64,000 nt of DNA from Pseudoalteromonas luteoviolacea B = ATCC 29581 (GTDB lineage Bacteria; Pseudomonadota; Gammaproteobacteria; Enterobacterales; Alteromonadaceae): positions 496,001 to 560,000 of the forward strand of contig CAPN01000051.1 in NCBI GenBank assembly GCA_000333235.1, given 5' to 3'. Positions 47,278-56,331 of this stretch are shown here, piece after piece (within the stretch, counting starts at the first letter, position 1; each line of letters opens with the position of its first letter). Position numbers and translations under genes: made by a program. The notes under the pieces are model-generated. The model was given only the letters and a program-made list of their open reading frames with translations. It did not search any database and was not told the origin of the DNA.

Positions 47278-49257
47278 ATGCAAAAAGATGTTCTTAAAGC
47301 GCTTAGCAAAATCGCAGAATGCCAACACAGTGAAGAGGTAATTAAGGTCATTTCTTATATTGCTGAGCAATATGGCGGAGTTGAAAGGATTATCGTTTTA
47401 AAGAGAAATACGCCTGAAACTTACCAGACCTTTTGGGTTAGCGATAGCACATTTGCAAATATCACATGGCCTGTGTGTTACCTTTTTAAGCGCGTTGAAT
47501 CTCTTGGCGCGCACTTTGTAAGTCGCTGTGAATCTGAAATGGAATTTTCATTACTGCCAAAAGCGCTTAAACAACATTGCAACAATACGACTGTAATGTA
47601 TTTTACTCTTCAACATTGTGATTATTTAGTCTTATATACTGGTACTACAGCACTTTTAAAAAGCTTATATAATCTTGAAGAATATATATTGTTGCATCGG
47701 CTCGCCTTGTCGAAGTTAAATGACCTAGTTAGTTTTGACTATAAAACTCACCATTTTAAGGCCTTGTTTGAACAAACCTTAGCGCAAATTGAGTTGTTTA
47801 TGGAGTTATCTCCAGAGTGGCTTTGGCGAACAAATCATGATCACGAATTTATTCCCCTTGATGAATACGCAAAATCACCCAAAGTTTATAGTGCTCATTT
47901 TTTAGGTTCAACGATGTGGGGAATATGCAGCCCGGATGATGCTTCTCACTTGAAAAAATGGAGCCAATTTATGTCGCTAATGGATAAACATCAAGAGTTT
48001 TTAAACTTTGAATTCGAATCGAAAAATGGGCTCTGGTATTCATTAAGCGGTAAGCCTCAGTTTAACCACGAAGGCCTTTTCGAAGGCTACTTTGGTATTG
48101 CAAAAGATATCACCTATAACAAAGAGCGAGAATTAGCACTACGCGATGCTAAGTTAAAAGCGGAAAATGCCAGCAGCGCAAAAAACCAATTTCTTGGTGT
48201 CGTTTCGCATGAAATAAGAACACCACTTAACGCGATTTTAGGGATCATGGAGCTGTTGCAAGGTACACCATTATCTGAGCAACAAAAGGAATGGCTATCG
48301 CACCTAACAACCAGTGCGTCGTTACTCAAAGGTCTATTAGGTGACATTTTAGACTATGCAAAAATAGAGTCGGGGGAAATTGACTTAACCCTCGAGATTA
48401 TCGAAGTAGTGCCATTTATTCAATCAATTGCACAACAATTGCAGTTGACAAACAATCTTGAATTTATCGATTTTCAAGTTCGATTAGATGAAAATTTACC
48501 TAAATTTATTGAAGCAGACAAAACAAGACTTAGCCAAATTCTATTTAATTTGCTAAGTAATGCTTTTAAATTTACCAAGACCGGAATTGTAAGAATAAGC
48601 GCAGCTTACCAAAACGGTTTTTGTGTTTTCGAAGTATTCGATACAGGCACGGGTATAAAAAAAGACGAACTCAAAACTATTTTCGAACCATTTAAACAAC
48701 ATCACTTAAGCAAAAAGCGTAAGCAAGAAGGAGTAGGGCTTGGCCTTGCCATCACAAAGCAATTAGTCAAGGCGATGCAAGGTAATATCACTTGTGAAAG
48801 CCACTTTGGTGATAATACGTTATTTACCGTGACCTTGCCGTTAAAAGTAGTCAATGAACAAGCTAAAACTAAGGAAGACCAATCTATAAATCGTTTTGTG
48901 AGTTTGAGTATACTGGTTGCAGAAGACAACGTTCCAAACCAACTTTTGATCCGTGCATTTCTAGAAAAAGCAGGTCATCGTTGTGTGATAGCCGCAACAG
49001 GATCTGAAGCCCTTAATCAAATCAAGAAACACGCTTTCGATTTAGTGTTAATGGACGTCATGATGCCAGTGATGGACGGATTAGAAGCGACAGAGATGAT
49101 CCGTAAAACATTAAAGCTTGATTTGCCTGTTTGGGGGTTAACAGCCAACGCGACACAAGCAGATTTAGACAGTTGCATAACCGCGGGAATGGATAGAGTG
49201 CTGACAAAACCAATATCCTATCACAATCTAATCAATACAATTCAAAGTGCATTTTGA
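47278..49257 (+). CDS. Cytoplasmic hybrid histidine kinase without HPt (SypF-like role)
   Basis: A 659-residue protein with no membrane segments: a GAF-like N-terminal part (about 5-155, uncertain), a PAS domain (about 165-285, ending in GYFGIAKDITYNKERE), HisKA with His311 (FLGVVSHEIRTPLN), HATPase_c (NLLSNAFKFTKTG, VFDTGTGI, GVGLGLAITKQLV), and a C-terminal receiver (Asp593 in LVLMDVMMPVMDG, Lys in VLTKPIS). V. fischeri SypF has the same kinase and receiver plus its own HPt; here the HPt is the separate protein at 45948. The likely targets are the SypG-like and SypE-like receivers. The start at 47278 is the first ATG in frame. Confidence 0.88.
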   Translation: MQKDVLKALSKIAECQHSEEVIKVISYIAEQYGGVERIIVLKRNTPETYQTFWVSDSTFANITWPVCYLFKRVESLGAHFVSRCESEMEFSLLPKALKQHCNNTTVMYFTLQHCDYLVLYTGTTALLKSLYNLEEYILLHRLALSKLNDLVSFDYKTHHFKALFEQTLAQIELFMELSPEWLWRTNHDHEFIPLDEYAKSPKVYSAHFLGSTMWGICSPDDASHLKKWSQFMSLMDKHQEFLNFEFESKNGLWYSLSGKPQFNHEGLFEGYFGIAKDITYNKERELALRDAKLKAENASSAKNQFLGVVSHEIRTPLNAILGIMELLQGTPLSEQQKEWLSHLTTSASLLKGLLGDILDYAKIESGEIDLTLEIIEVVPFIQSIAQQLQLTNNLEFIDFQVRLDENLPKFIEADKTRLSQILFNLLSNAFKFTKTGIVRISAAYQNGFCVFEVFDTGTGIKKDELKTIFEPFKQHHLSKKRKQEGVGLGLAITKQLVKAMQGNITCESHFGDNTLFTVTLPLKVVNEQAKTKEDQSINRFVSLSILVAEDNVPNQLLIRAFLEKAGHRCVIAATGSEALNQIKKHAFDLVLMDVMMPVMDGLEATEMIRKTLKLDLPVWGLTANATQADLDSCITAGMDRVLTKPISYHNLINTIQSAF

Positions 49258-49297
49258 AGAGCAAGAAAGTTAGCATCTTGCTCAATCTATCGTTTAC

Positions 49298-50617
49298 TTA
49301 GAGTACTAGCGCCGCTAGCCAGCCAAAAATCAACAATGGAATATTGAAATGAATAAAGGTTGGAATAACGGAATCGTTTATATGATCATGTTGTCCATCA
49401 GCGTTTAATCCCGACGTCGGGCCTAAAGTAGAATCTGACGCTGGGCTACCGGCATCCCCAAGTGCGCCAGCCGTACCAACTAATGCCACAGTTGCCATCG
49501 GCGAAAAACCAACTTGTAGACACAAGGGCACGAACAGTGTCGCAATGATAGGCACTGTTGAAAAAGAACTGCCGATACCCATCGTAATTAAAAGACCAAC
49601 TAACAAAATCATCGCTGCAGCAAATGGTTTATTATCACCCACAATCGCAGCGCACGTTTCAACTAGGCTTGATACTTCACCAGTTGCCTTCATAACTGAC
49701 GCAAAGCCTTGGGCGGAAATCATAATAAAGCCAATCATGGCCATCATAGCAACGCCTTTAGTGAATACATCAGAGCTCTCTTCCCACTTTACTAAACCAA
49801 AAAGGCTAAACACCATAACACCGACCAAGCCACCTAAAATCATCGAGTTACTCGTATTTTGAGCGATGAGCGATGCAATAATTGCAATTGAGCCAATAAC
49901 GAGTGTGCGTTTTTCATTTTCAGGCTGCGTTGATTTTGCAGCCTTCACTTCACTGTACTGATAAATCCGTTTCTTTCGATAAGTAAAAAACACGGCAATA
50001 ATCAAGCCTAACAGCATCCCGAGAGCAGGGATAATCATAGCAACAGGAACATCGTGTTGAGGTAATAGTAAACCGTTCTCAACTAGATTCTTATGCAATA
50101 TGGAATATAAATAAATGCCACCAAATCCGTAAGGAAGCACCATATAAGAAGTTGCTAAACCAAAGGTTAGAATACACGCAATTGCCCGACGATCGATTTT
50201 AAGTTGGCTAATAATCAACAACAGCGGTGGTATTAGGATAGGGATAAAAGCGATGTGTACGGGGACTAAGTTTTGTGACGAAATAGCGCAAGCGAGAATG
50301 ATCAACATAATACCCATGGACAAATGAGTAGTATACTCAGAGCCAGCTTTATTCATTTTTGACAACAAACGGTTAGCTAATATCGTTGTTAAGCCAGATT
50401 TAGAAATCGCAACAGCAAAACCACCAAGCATGGCGTAACTAAGTGCGATTTCAGCCCCTCCAGAGAGGCCATCATTAAACGCAGCTAATGTATCATTCAG
50501 TGACAAGCCGGCGAGTAAGCCGGCGAAAATGGCACTAACCGTCATCGCGACAATAACATTAACCCGAGCTAAAGAAAGCCCGAGCATCAACACTACCCCT
50601 AAAATTACAGCATTCAT
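49298..50617 (-). CDS. Na+/H+ antiporter family protein (NhaC/ion transporter superfamily)
   Basis: A 439-residue inner-membrane protein with about 11-12 hydrophobic segments. The region [32 protein letters not shown], noted for its Gly/Asp/Ser/Thr-rich re-entrant pattern, and the N-terminal [23 protein letters not shown] are typical of the NhaC-like Na+/H+ antiporter family. Substrate and direction are inferred from the family only. Its start codon directly adjoins the transglutaminase gene's stop (shared base), so it is the last gene of the response regulator-MoxR operon. Confidence 0.85.
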   Translation of the reverse strand: MNAVILGVVLMLGLSLARVNVIVAMTVSAIFAGLLAGLSLNDTLAAFNDGLSGGAEIALSYAMLGGFAVAISKSGLTTILANRLLSKMNKAGSEYTTHLSMGIMLIILACAISSQNLVPVHIAFIPILIPPLLLIISQLKIDRRAIACILTFGLATSYMVLPYGFGGIYLYSILHKNLVENGLLLPQHDVPVAMIIPALGMLLGLIIAVFFTYRKKRIYQYSEVKAAKSTQPENEKRTLVIGSIAIIASLIAQNTSNSMILGGLVGVMVFSLFGLVKWEESSDVFTKGVAMMAMIGFIMISAQGFASVMKATGEVSSLVETCAAIVGDNKPFAAAMILLVGLLITMGIGSSFSTVPIIATLFVPLCLQVGFSPMATVALVGTAGALGDAGSPASDSTLGPTSGLNADGQHDHINDSVIPTFIHFNIPLLIFGWLAALVL

Positions 50618-52551
50618 TAAAGACTCTTCTTATTATTTTGTTTTATGTACTTAAGTAAAGCGTGTGCTTTTTTCAGCGAGGAAGTTGAGAGTTCAACCTG
50701 TCCATACCTAAATTCACTGTATTGTTGTTTAAAATCATTAATTTCTTGTTGGATCTCAGGATAACGTTGTTGCAAGAGAATACAAGTGTTAATTGGACTC
50801 AAATGCCTTGTATTCGTTTCTCTTTGAATGGTTTCAAATACGATAATGGCTTTGTGTCGTTTATCTCTGATCTGCCAACGAGTCCAGATGAAAAACAAAG
50901 TACCAAGCGCTAAAACAACAATAAGTAAAAGTGAAGCCGTTTTATATAGCCATTGTTGACCGAGTAGATCTGAAAAAAATTCATTTTGCCGCTGTGTATC
51001 AAATGTGACTATCCATCTTGTCCACTGATAGTCAATATTGTCTAAGAACAACTGAACATCTAATAGTAATTCGTAATGGTTCAAACCTAAAATGTTGAAG
51101 CCTAAATTATCAATAAGCTGCTGACGATAGGTATCGCTATCCAAAATAGAACCAGTCATCCTATCTGGCGCTATCCAACCCGTTGGATCTAACCTTTGCC
51201 AACGCATGCCATCAAAATACTCAACCCATGCATGTGCATCAAATTGTCTGACACTGGTGTAATTGTGTTCACTATTGAGTTTTCCACCCAGGTAACCAGA
51301 AACAATTCTCGAAGGGATATTTCCAGCGCGTAATAGAAAGGCGACAGAAGAGGCATAGTGCCCACAAAAGCCCTGTCTATTATTGAATAAAAATTCATCA
51401 ATTGAATTATCTGATATAGACTGCGCAGGTGTTAGGGTGTACACAAATCTATTTTCTATAAAAAACGTTTTTAACAACGTAACAAAATTATGTACCGAGG
51501 TACTTTGTCTTTTTAGAGCGAGGGCGAGCTTACGAGCTTCCATATTATTGGCAATCGGCAAGCGAGTATAATGCTGGAATTGGTGGTCTGATAGTACTTC
51601 TTGTTTTACAGAAGTACTAAAGACTTTATATTCAAATTGATTTTTAAGACTATTATCCGTTTTAAATAGCGTACCAAATTCATTCGTATTTACTTGAGGA
51701 TGCTTACTGTCGCTATAATTCAATCCGTAGAGCCACTTATTTGAAGAGGGTTCTACAATGACGCTGTAGTCTATTTCGCTATTTTTAAACTTGGCAGTAT
51801 CGAAAAACATTAAATGGGATTCTCGCCACGCGTTTCCATCGAAAAAGTCATGCACAATTGCACGCCAATATAATGGTTCTAAGGGTTGGCTTTTTGACCA
51901 TTTAGCGCGAAATACAAGCTCATCACTGTTTGATAATTGACTGATATTAAAGGGGTCAAGTGACTCATTCAGCCCTGTTTTAGCCGAATTTTGTGTTGGC
52001 ATAGTCCAAAAGGAAGGCAATTTAGGTAAAAGTGTCACAAGTATAAAAGCCATAGGGATACAGAACGTCAGTCCAATAGCATGACGTTTAAAACGCCGTT
52101 TACTTAACGTTCTTATCGTTTGATTTTGAAGGGAAAGTAAACAAGCAATTAAAGTAATCCATTGGCTTACCACAATAAAAGCAATACCAATTGACTGTTC
52201 AAACAAAAAAGTGAGACTCGTAGTGAAAAATGAGAGTACAACAATTTTTTGATATCGCATCACACTCGGTATTTGACAAAGTTTCAGAGCAAGTGCAATC
52301 AACAATAGACTAACAAAGATAGAAAGTGATTTTGCTGTGCCGAGACTTAAAATACTGACTAAAACAGCAACCACGGTGACACTATTTAGTACACCATTTG
52401 AGATAACTTTTTTCTCGTTTAGATTCGCCCAAATTACCACAAGAAGTATCAGAGCACTATTGGCAATACCTATTTCTGTAAATAGCAACAAAAGCTGTGT
52501 AATCAATATCACAGACAAGCTTCTACGCGTGAATGTAAGATTAGAGCTCAC
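50617..52551 (-). CDS. TgpA-type membrane transglutaminase-like protein (DUF3488-Tgm core)
   Basis: A 644-residue protein: several N-terminal membrane segments (about 10-175), a periplasmic transglutaminase/protease-like domain (about 340-470) with the catalytic Cys396 in [11 protein letters not shown], His in [10 protein letters not shown] and Asp in [10 protein letters not shown], then one more membrane segment (about 540-562) and a cytoplasmic tail. The MoxR-DUF58-TgpA triad is widespread; in Pseudomonas TgpA is essential, but its substrate is unknown. It overlaps the DUF58 gene by 11 bases. Confidence 0.9.
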   Translation of the reverse strand: MSSNLTFTRRSLSVILITQLLLLFTEIGIANSALILLVVIWANLNEKKVISNGVLNSVTVVAVLVSILSLGTAKSLSIFVSLLLIALALKLCQIPSVMRYQKIVVLSFFTTSLTFLFEQSIGIAFIVVSQWITLIACLLSLQNQTIRTLSKRRFKRHAIGLTFCIPMAFILVTLLPKLPSFWTMPTQNSAKTGLNESLDPFNISQLSNSDELVFRAKWSKSQPLEPLYWRAIVHDFFDGNAWRESHLMFFDTAKFKNSEIDYSVIVEPSSNKWLYGLNYSDSKHPQVNTNEFGTLFKTDNSLKNQFEYKVFSTSVKQEVLSDHQFQHYTRLPIANNMEARKLALALKRQSTSVHNFVTLLKTFFIENRFVYTLTPAQSISDNSIDEFLFNNRQGFCGHYASSVAFLLRAGNIPSRIVSGYLGGKLNSEHNYTSVRQFDAHAWVEYFDGMRWQRLDPTGWIAPDRMTGSILDSDTYRQQLIDNLGFNILGLNHYELLLDVQLFLDNIDYQWTRWIVTFDTQRQNEFFSDLLGQQWLYKTASLLLIVVLALGTLFFIWTRWQIRDKRHKAIIVFETIQRETNTRHLSPINTCILLQQRYPEIQQEINDFKQQYSEFRYGQVELSTSSLKKAHALLKYIKQNNKKSL

Positions 52552-53452
52552 TTAGCATTCTCCATGCTTCATGGTATTGTTCAGATGTGACACACGTAAC
52601 CATCGGCTGACTGGGAAGCTTTAATTTCACAGTGTGCTTAGTTTCATATGCTGAAAGTAAGGCAGCAGTGAGATGACTGATTTTGGTTTCTTTGTCACCT
52701 TCGATAGTAAAGAAATCAAGGACTTTAGGGGAATTAGTTTCAGCGTTTTCGACGATTGGCGAGAATTCCTTTACCACGAGTTTTTTAGACTTTGCATAAT
52801 GGCGCCAATAGATACGCGTTTGTGACATGCCTGGCTTAAAATGAGTAAGGCAATCAAATTCATGGTCATCTGAGATTATAGGCGAAATCTTTGAATACTT
52901 TATTGCGCCCAAACTGGGGTATACATAGATTGGTGACTCTATTACCCAATAACTCCAAACTTTTACGAGTCCGAACGGATAATAGGATTGAATTTTTAGT
53001 TTGTCGAGACAGTGCTTTCCTCGAGAGTTTATAGGTAGGACGATTTCTAAGATTGAGTTTTGGGTAACTTCATTAAATAAAGTCGTTTTTTTATTATAAA
53101 TAATCTCTACACCGAGACACGTTTCTTTTGATAAAAGCGAGCATTTTAAAGTAGGGTGGTTTGGTGCAAAAGGAGGTGAAGCGTAATCGAGTTTTAGCTT
53201 GAGGCCATAAACATTATTAAAGGTAGTGATTAACGCGTAAACAAAAAAACAACTGAAAAAATAACTCGCGAGTAGTAATAAATTGTTTTGATAATTTACA
53301 CCTAATACAAAAACTAAAAGAATAAAAAATAAAAACATTCCCCCTAGTTTTGAGGGAAGTATAAAAATATTTCGATGCGTTAGATTAAGCTCGTCACTAC
53401 ACTTATTTCGAAATAGGAATTCAGAAACGCGTTCTCGAAAACCGTTGGCCAT
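52541..53452 (-). CDS. DUF58 domain membrane protein
   Basis: A 303-residue protein with two N-terminal membrane segments (about 35-75), then a DUF58/vWA-like region whose conserved core FKPGMSQTRIYWRHYAKSKKLVVKEF (given here for its RxY and WRHYA elements) is present. I start at ATG 53452, five bases after the moxR stop and ten after GGAG; an upstream in-frame start at 53533 would lie inside moxR. DUF58 proteins act with MoxR ATPases, probably in assembly or activation of envelope complexes. Confidence 0.86.
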   Translation of the reverse strand: MANGFRERVSEFLFRNKCSDELNLTHRNIFILPSKLGGMFLFFILLVFVLGVNYQNNLLLLASYFFSCFFVYALITTFNNVYGLKLKLDYASPPFAPNHPTLKCSLLSKETCLGVEIIYNKKTTLFNEVTQNSILEIVLPINSRGKHCLDKLKIQSYYPFGLVKVWSYWVIESPIYVYPSLGAIKYSKISPIISDDHEFDCLTHFKPGMSQTRIYWRHYAKSKKLVVKEFSPIVENAETNSPKVLDFFTIEGDKETKISHLTAALLSAYETKHTVKLKLPSQPMVTCVTSEQYHEAWRMLSEL

Positions 53453-53457
53453 CTTGG

Positions 53458-54351
53458 CTATGCTCCAATATCTATTTTCTCTAAGATATGTTGCTGAAAC
53501 TCTTGAAGTGTTAGTCCTAATCGATGCGCACATACAAAGGGTGCAATCGCATATACGTCGTCTGGCGTGACATAACGTACATCATGAATAAAAGCCCAGG
53601 TTTTAGCGGCCGTAGCCATCGCAATACTTGCTCTAGGCGAGAGACCATGTCGTACAATATTTGTATTACGTGTAAATTCAACGATCCTTAAAATATAATC
53701 GACAACCACATCAGCAAGTATAGTTAACTGAGATGCCTTTTGAAGTTCAGTTAATGCTTGTGTATCAAATAGCGTTTGTTCTAAAGCACGTCTATTTGAA
53801 TTATTCTCGATTAACAGTCTTTCTGCATTTCTAGATGGATACCCCAAACTAAGTCTCATAAAAAAACGGTCAAGTTGAGATTCTGGTAACTCATGGGTTC
53901 CGAATTGATCTTTTGGGTTTTGCGTTGCGATAACAAAAAATGGTTTAGGTAATTGATAGGTTTGTTTGTCAATCGTTACTTGATGCTCTTCCATAGCTTC
54001 GAGTAAAGCACTTTGGGTCTTTGGGCTCGCTCTATTCAGTTCATCCGCAAGAAGCAACTGACAGAATAGGGGGCCTTCATGGAAATCAAACGACTGAGAT
54101 TTAACGTTATAAATTGAACTGCCCGAAATATCTAAAGGCAATAAATCGTTGGTAAATTGTATTCGTTGGAAGTTTAATCCAAACGTATAAGCCAAAGCAT
54201 GTGCTAACGTTGTTTTGCCCATACCAGGTAGGTCTTCAATAAGTAGGTGGCCTTTACTCAACAAGCACGTTAGTGCAATTTTTATTTCGGTTTCTTTATC
54301 GAGTATGACGAGGCTTAAAGACTTTACAATCCGTGCGATGTCTTGATTCAT
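53458..54351 (-). CDS. MoxR-family AAA+ ATPase
   Basis: A 297-residue AAA+ chaperone-like ATPase: Walker A DLPGMGKTT (41-49), Walker B LLLADELNRASPKTQSALL (in pieces), sensor IATQNP, and a C-terminal lid with RHGLSPRASIAMATAAKTWA. It acts with the DUF58 and transglutaminase proteins encoded downstream. The start shares one base with the stop of the response regulator gene (TAATG). Confidence 0.92.
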   Translation of the reverse strand: MNQDIARIVKSLSLVILDKETEIKIALTCLLSKGHLLIEDLPGMGKTTLAHALAYTFGLNFQRIQFTNDLLPLDISGSSIYNVKSQSFDFHEGPLFCQLLLADELNRASPKTQSALLEAMEEHQVTIDKQTYQLPKPFFVIATQNPKDQFGTHELPESQLDRFFMRLSLGYPSRNAERLLIENNSNRRALEQTLFDTQALTELQKASQLTILADVVVDYILRIVEFTRNTNIVRHGLSPRASIAMATAAKTWAFIHDVRYVTPDDVYAIAPFVCAHRLGLTLQEFQQHILEKIDIGA

Positions 54352-54731
54352 TAAATCAGCTCTAAACGCTTCATTACCGTGTCTACTTTTTTGGCATTAA
54401 ATGGCTTTGCAATAAAACCTTTTGCACCAAGCTCCCAAGTATTTTGAACGTTCTCTAAACTGTTATGACCCGAACACATAACCACATGAATATTAGGATA
54501 ATGGTCGTTTAGGTATTCTAGAATGTGCGTCCCGTCTGTATCGGGTAATTCAATATCTAAAAATATCACATTAGGTTGTTTTTCAGTTATCAACGGCTTA
54601 GCGGATAAAAAGTCCTCAGATTCATAGATTTGTTCATATCCTAAATTCGACAAAATATCACTGAGGAATTCACGGATCTCAGGTGCATCATCAATGATAA
54701 GGATAGGCTCAAGAGGTTTTAAAAATTCCAT
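54351..54731 (-). CDS. Single-domain response regulator (CheY-like) heading the MoxR operon
   Basis: A 126-residue receiver domain: DDAPE near the N-terminus, phospho-acceptor Asp in VIFLDIELPDTDG, Ser in MCSGHNS and Lys in IAKPFNAKK. I prefer ATG 54731, behind GAAG; a GTG at 54761 would add ten residues. A receiver as first gene of a MoxR-DUF58-TgpA operon is not the usual layout and suggests phosphorylation-dependent control of this system. No cognate kinase is adjacent. Confidence 0.86.
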   Translation of the reverse strand: MEFLKPLEPILIIDDAPEIREFLSDILSNLGYEQIYESEDFLSAKPLITEKQPNVIFLDIELPDTDGTHILEYLNDHYPNIHVVMCSGHNSLENVQNTWELGAKGFIAKPFNAKKVDTVMKRLELI

Positions 54732-55066
54732 ACGAATATACTTCTTTAGTGAATTAACCACATACTAAGCGAACAACCCATAGACCTCAACAAAAAGATT
54801 AAATGTCCGATACCGGTTAGTATTGGACATTATAAAGAGCACAATATCGCGCACACCTTAACAGCCTATAATTTATATTATGTTAAATAATTTAAGTCGT
54901 GGACAAAGGAATACGGCATTTGTAAAAGATCAATTGTTTTGAGATTGTCGCCTTCTTTGAGATTCGACTTAACCGCATGATTTTTAATAATTTAGATTTT
55001 CCATTGAGTGGATGTTTTTATGAATATCACTGCATATTTTTTATTTCATCCACTCTTCTTTTTTAA
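54732..55066. other. Spacer between the MoxR operon and the restriction island
   Basis: About 335 AT-rich bases without a gene. It holds the 28-bp palindrome at 54803-54830, a TATAAT on the minus strand at 54829-54834, and a 9-bp inverted repeat (GAGTGGATG at 55006-55014, CATCCACTC at 55047-55055) near the end of the restriction island. Confidence 0.5.
54803..54830. promoter_or_regulatory. Palindromic operator-like site upstream of the response regulator-MoxR operon
   Basis: ATGTCCGATAC (54803-54813) and GTATTGGACAT (54820-54830) are inverted repeats matching at 10 of 11 positions with a 6-base centre. It overlaps or follows a minus-strand TATAAT (54834-54829), where a repressor would interfere with transcription. 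The binding protein is unknown. No A/T tracts make it a terminator. Confidence 0.5.
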
Positions 55067-56152
55067 TTATATAGCAAAATGTGTTTTTACTCTTTCAACA
55101 GTATGGGACCATTTGGGTGTTTGTGGTTTGCAGACTGAATTCTGGTTTCCAAACAATCCTGTTTCATTAAATGCTTGAGCCAACGGCACAGCCTTAATCC
55201 ATTCAACAGGAATGAGGTATTCAGCATCATCATCATCTAAATTAATAAAATTCGAATAGTCACCGTCAGTTTCTAATTCTAGTAAGGTTTTATTATCGTG
55301 CTTTGCAAACTGGTAATTTTCTGCTCTGGATATTTCACCAGATACTTTACCGACAGCAACAAAGCCTGTTTGAGGAACTTTCACCCATACACGATCACCA
55401 ATTTCTAACATATTTAATGTATTAGAATACCAGCGACCGTGACCTGCTGAAATGTATCCATATTTCAGCGCATCGTTCCAATGACGCTCTTTACCATGTC
55501 CAAAAGATACATAAAACTCACCATTCCAAGGCTCTTTTGTAGATTTTGAGATAACACGCTCTTGAGTTTCTTCAGGAGCTATCATCCAAGCTCGACTTAA
55601 ATATTGATTTGCTCCGTCTTCAAATACGTTAAAAAATACTGCATTTACAGGTATTTTAGCTTTGTCATTTAAATAGTTTATGATTCGCTCTGAACTTGCG
55701 TCTAGCGCTGACGCTACAATGACCATTTGATGGGAGCCATCAAAATTTACGTCCTTAAATGATATACCAAATTTAGACTCAAAAGCCCTATCCAAACTTT
55801 GTTCCGATAATGCGTTCTTTGTACTGTAGTCATAATATATATCAACTAGTTTACTATCATCGATTTCAACGACCTAAGATGCATAATCAAGAGCTTGAGC
55901 GACAACATCTCTGGGGGTTTTATCTCTCTTTAACTCGATAATAATAACGCTGCCACTAGCATCTATTGCAAGTAGATCTATATACTTATCAAAATCTGTA
56001 CGAACTTGGCGACCAATAAGCAACCAATTAGTATTCAAAATTGAAATATCCGCAACAATTTGATCTTCTAATTGTTGCTCACTTTCTAATGTAATAGTTT
56101 TTAATTTTGTTGGTTTTTCACCAATTTTCCAGATGCCCTGCTCTATAGCCAT
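55067..56152 (-). pseudogene. NucS/DUF91-like nuclease gene interrupted by an in-frame amber codon
   Basis: One 361-codon frame is cut at codon 93 (TAG at 55874-55876). The first 92 residues are a PD-(D/E)XK nuclease core: Asp59, Glu73-x-Lys75 (IIIELKRDKTP) and QxxxY (Gln86, Tyr90). After the stop the same frame continues without shift for 26 codons (VVEIDDSKLVDIYYDYST...) into a 242-residue C-terminal part (SHQMVIVASALDASSERIINYL, ending near 55067). The stop follows ALDYAS, a place where homologues, as far as I recall, have Trp, so TGG to TAG is likely. A good ribosome binding site (AAGGAAA) precedes 56152. It sits at the end of the hsd operon. A sequencing error or read-through are alternatives to a true pseudogene. 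Confidence 0.82.
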
Positions 56153-56175
56153 TTATATTTCCTTTTAACCTCAAC

Positions 56176-56316
56176 TCAAAAATTACCATTTTTATTGTCA
56201 TACCAAAATGCCAGAGCAATTATTATCGCGTAAATCACACCAGCACCGTTTAAAAATGGTCAGCCTAGAAAAAAGACCATAATCAAGGGGGTAATTGCCA
56301 AGAATATTTTGAACAT
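56176..56316 (-). pseudogene. Small two-TM membrane protein gene with internal TGA
   Basis: Sixteen bases after the hsdR stop, behind AAAGGA, an ATG at 56316 opens a frame that reads MFKIFLAITPLIMVFFLG, a TGA (56260-56262), then PFLNGAGVIYAIIIALAF and WYDNKNGNF before TGA at 56176-56178. Read as Trp, the internal TGA would give a 46-residue protein with two hydrophobic helices separated by a tight G-W-P-F-L-N-G turn. The ribosome binding site, spacing and coherent second half argue that this was or is a gene. It has not been matched to a family. An 18-residue peptide is the alternative. Confidence 0.6.
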
Positions 56317-56331
56317 TTTCAATTCCTTTAG

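Noticed and set aside
55067..55795. Independent gene starting at TTG 55795
   Set aside because: The frame is continuous with the upstream nuclease core apart from one TAG, and the TTG has no strong ribosome binding site, so one interrupted gene is the simpler reading.
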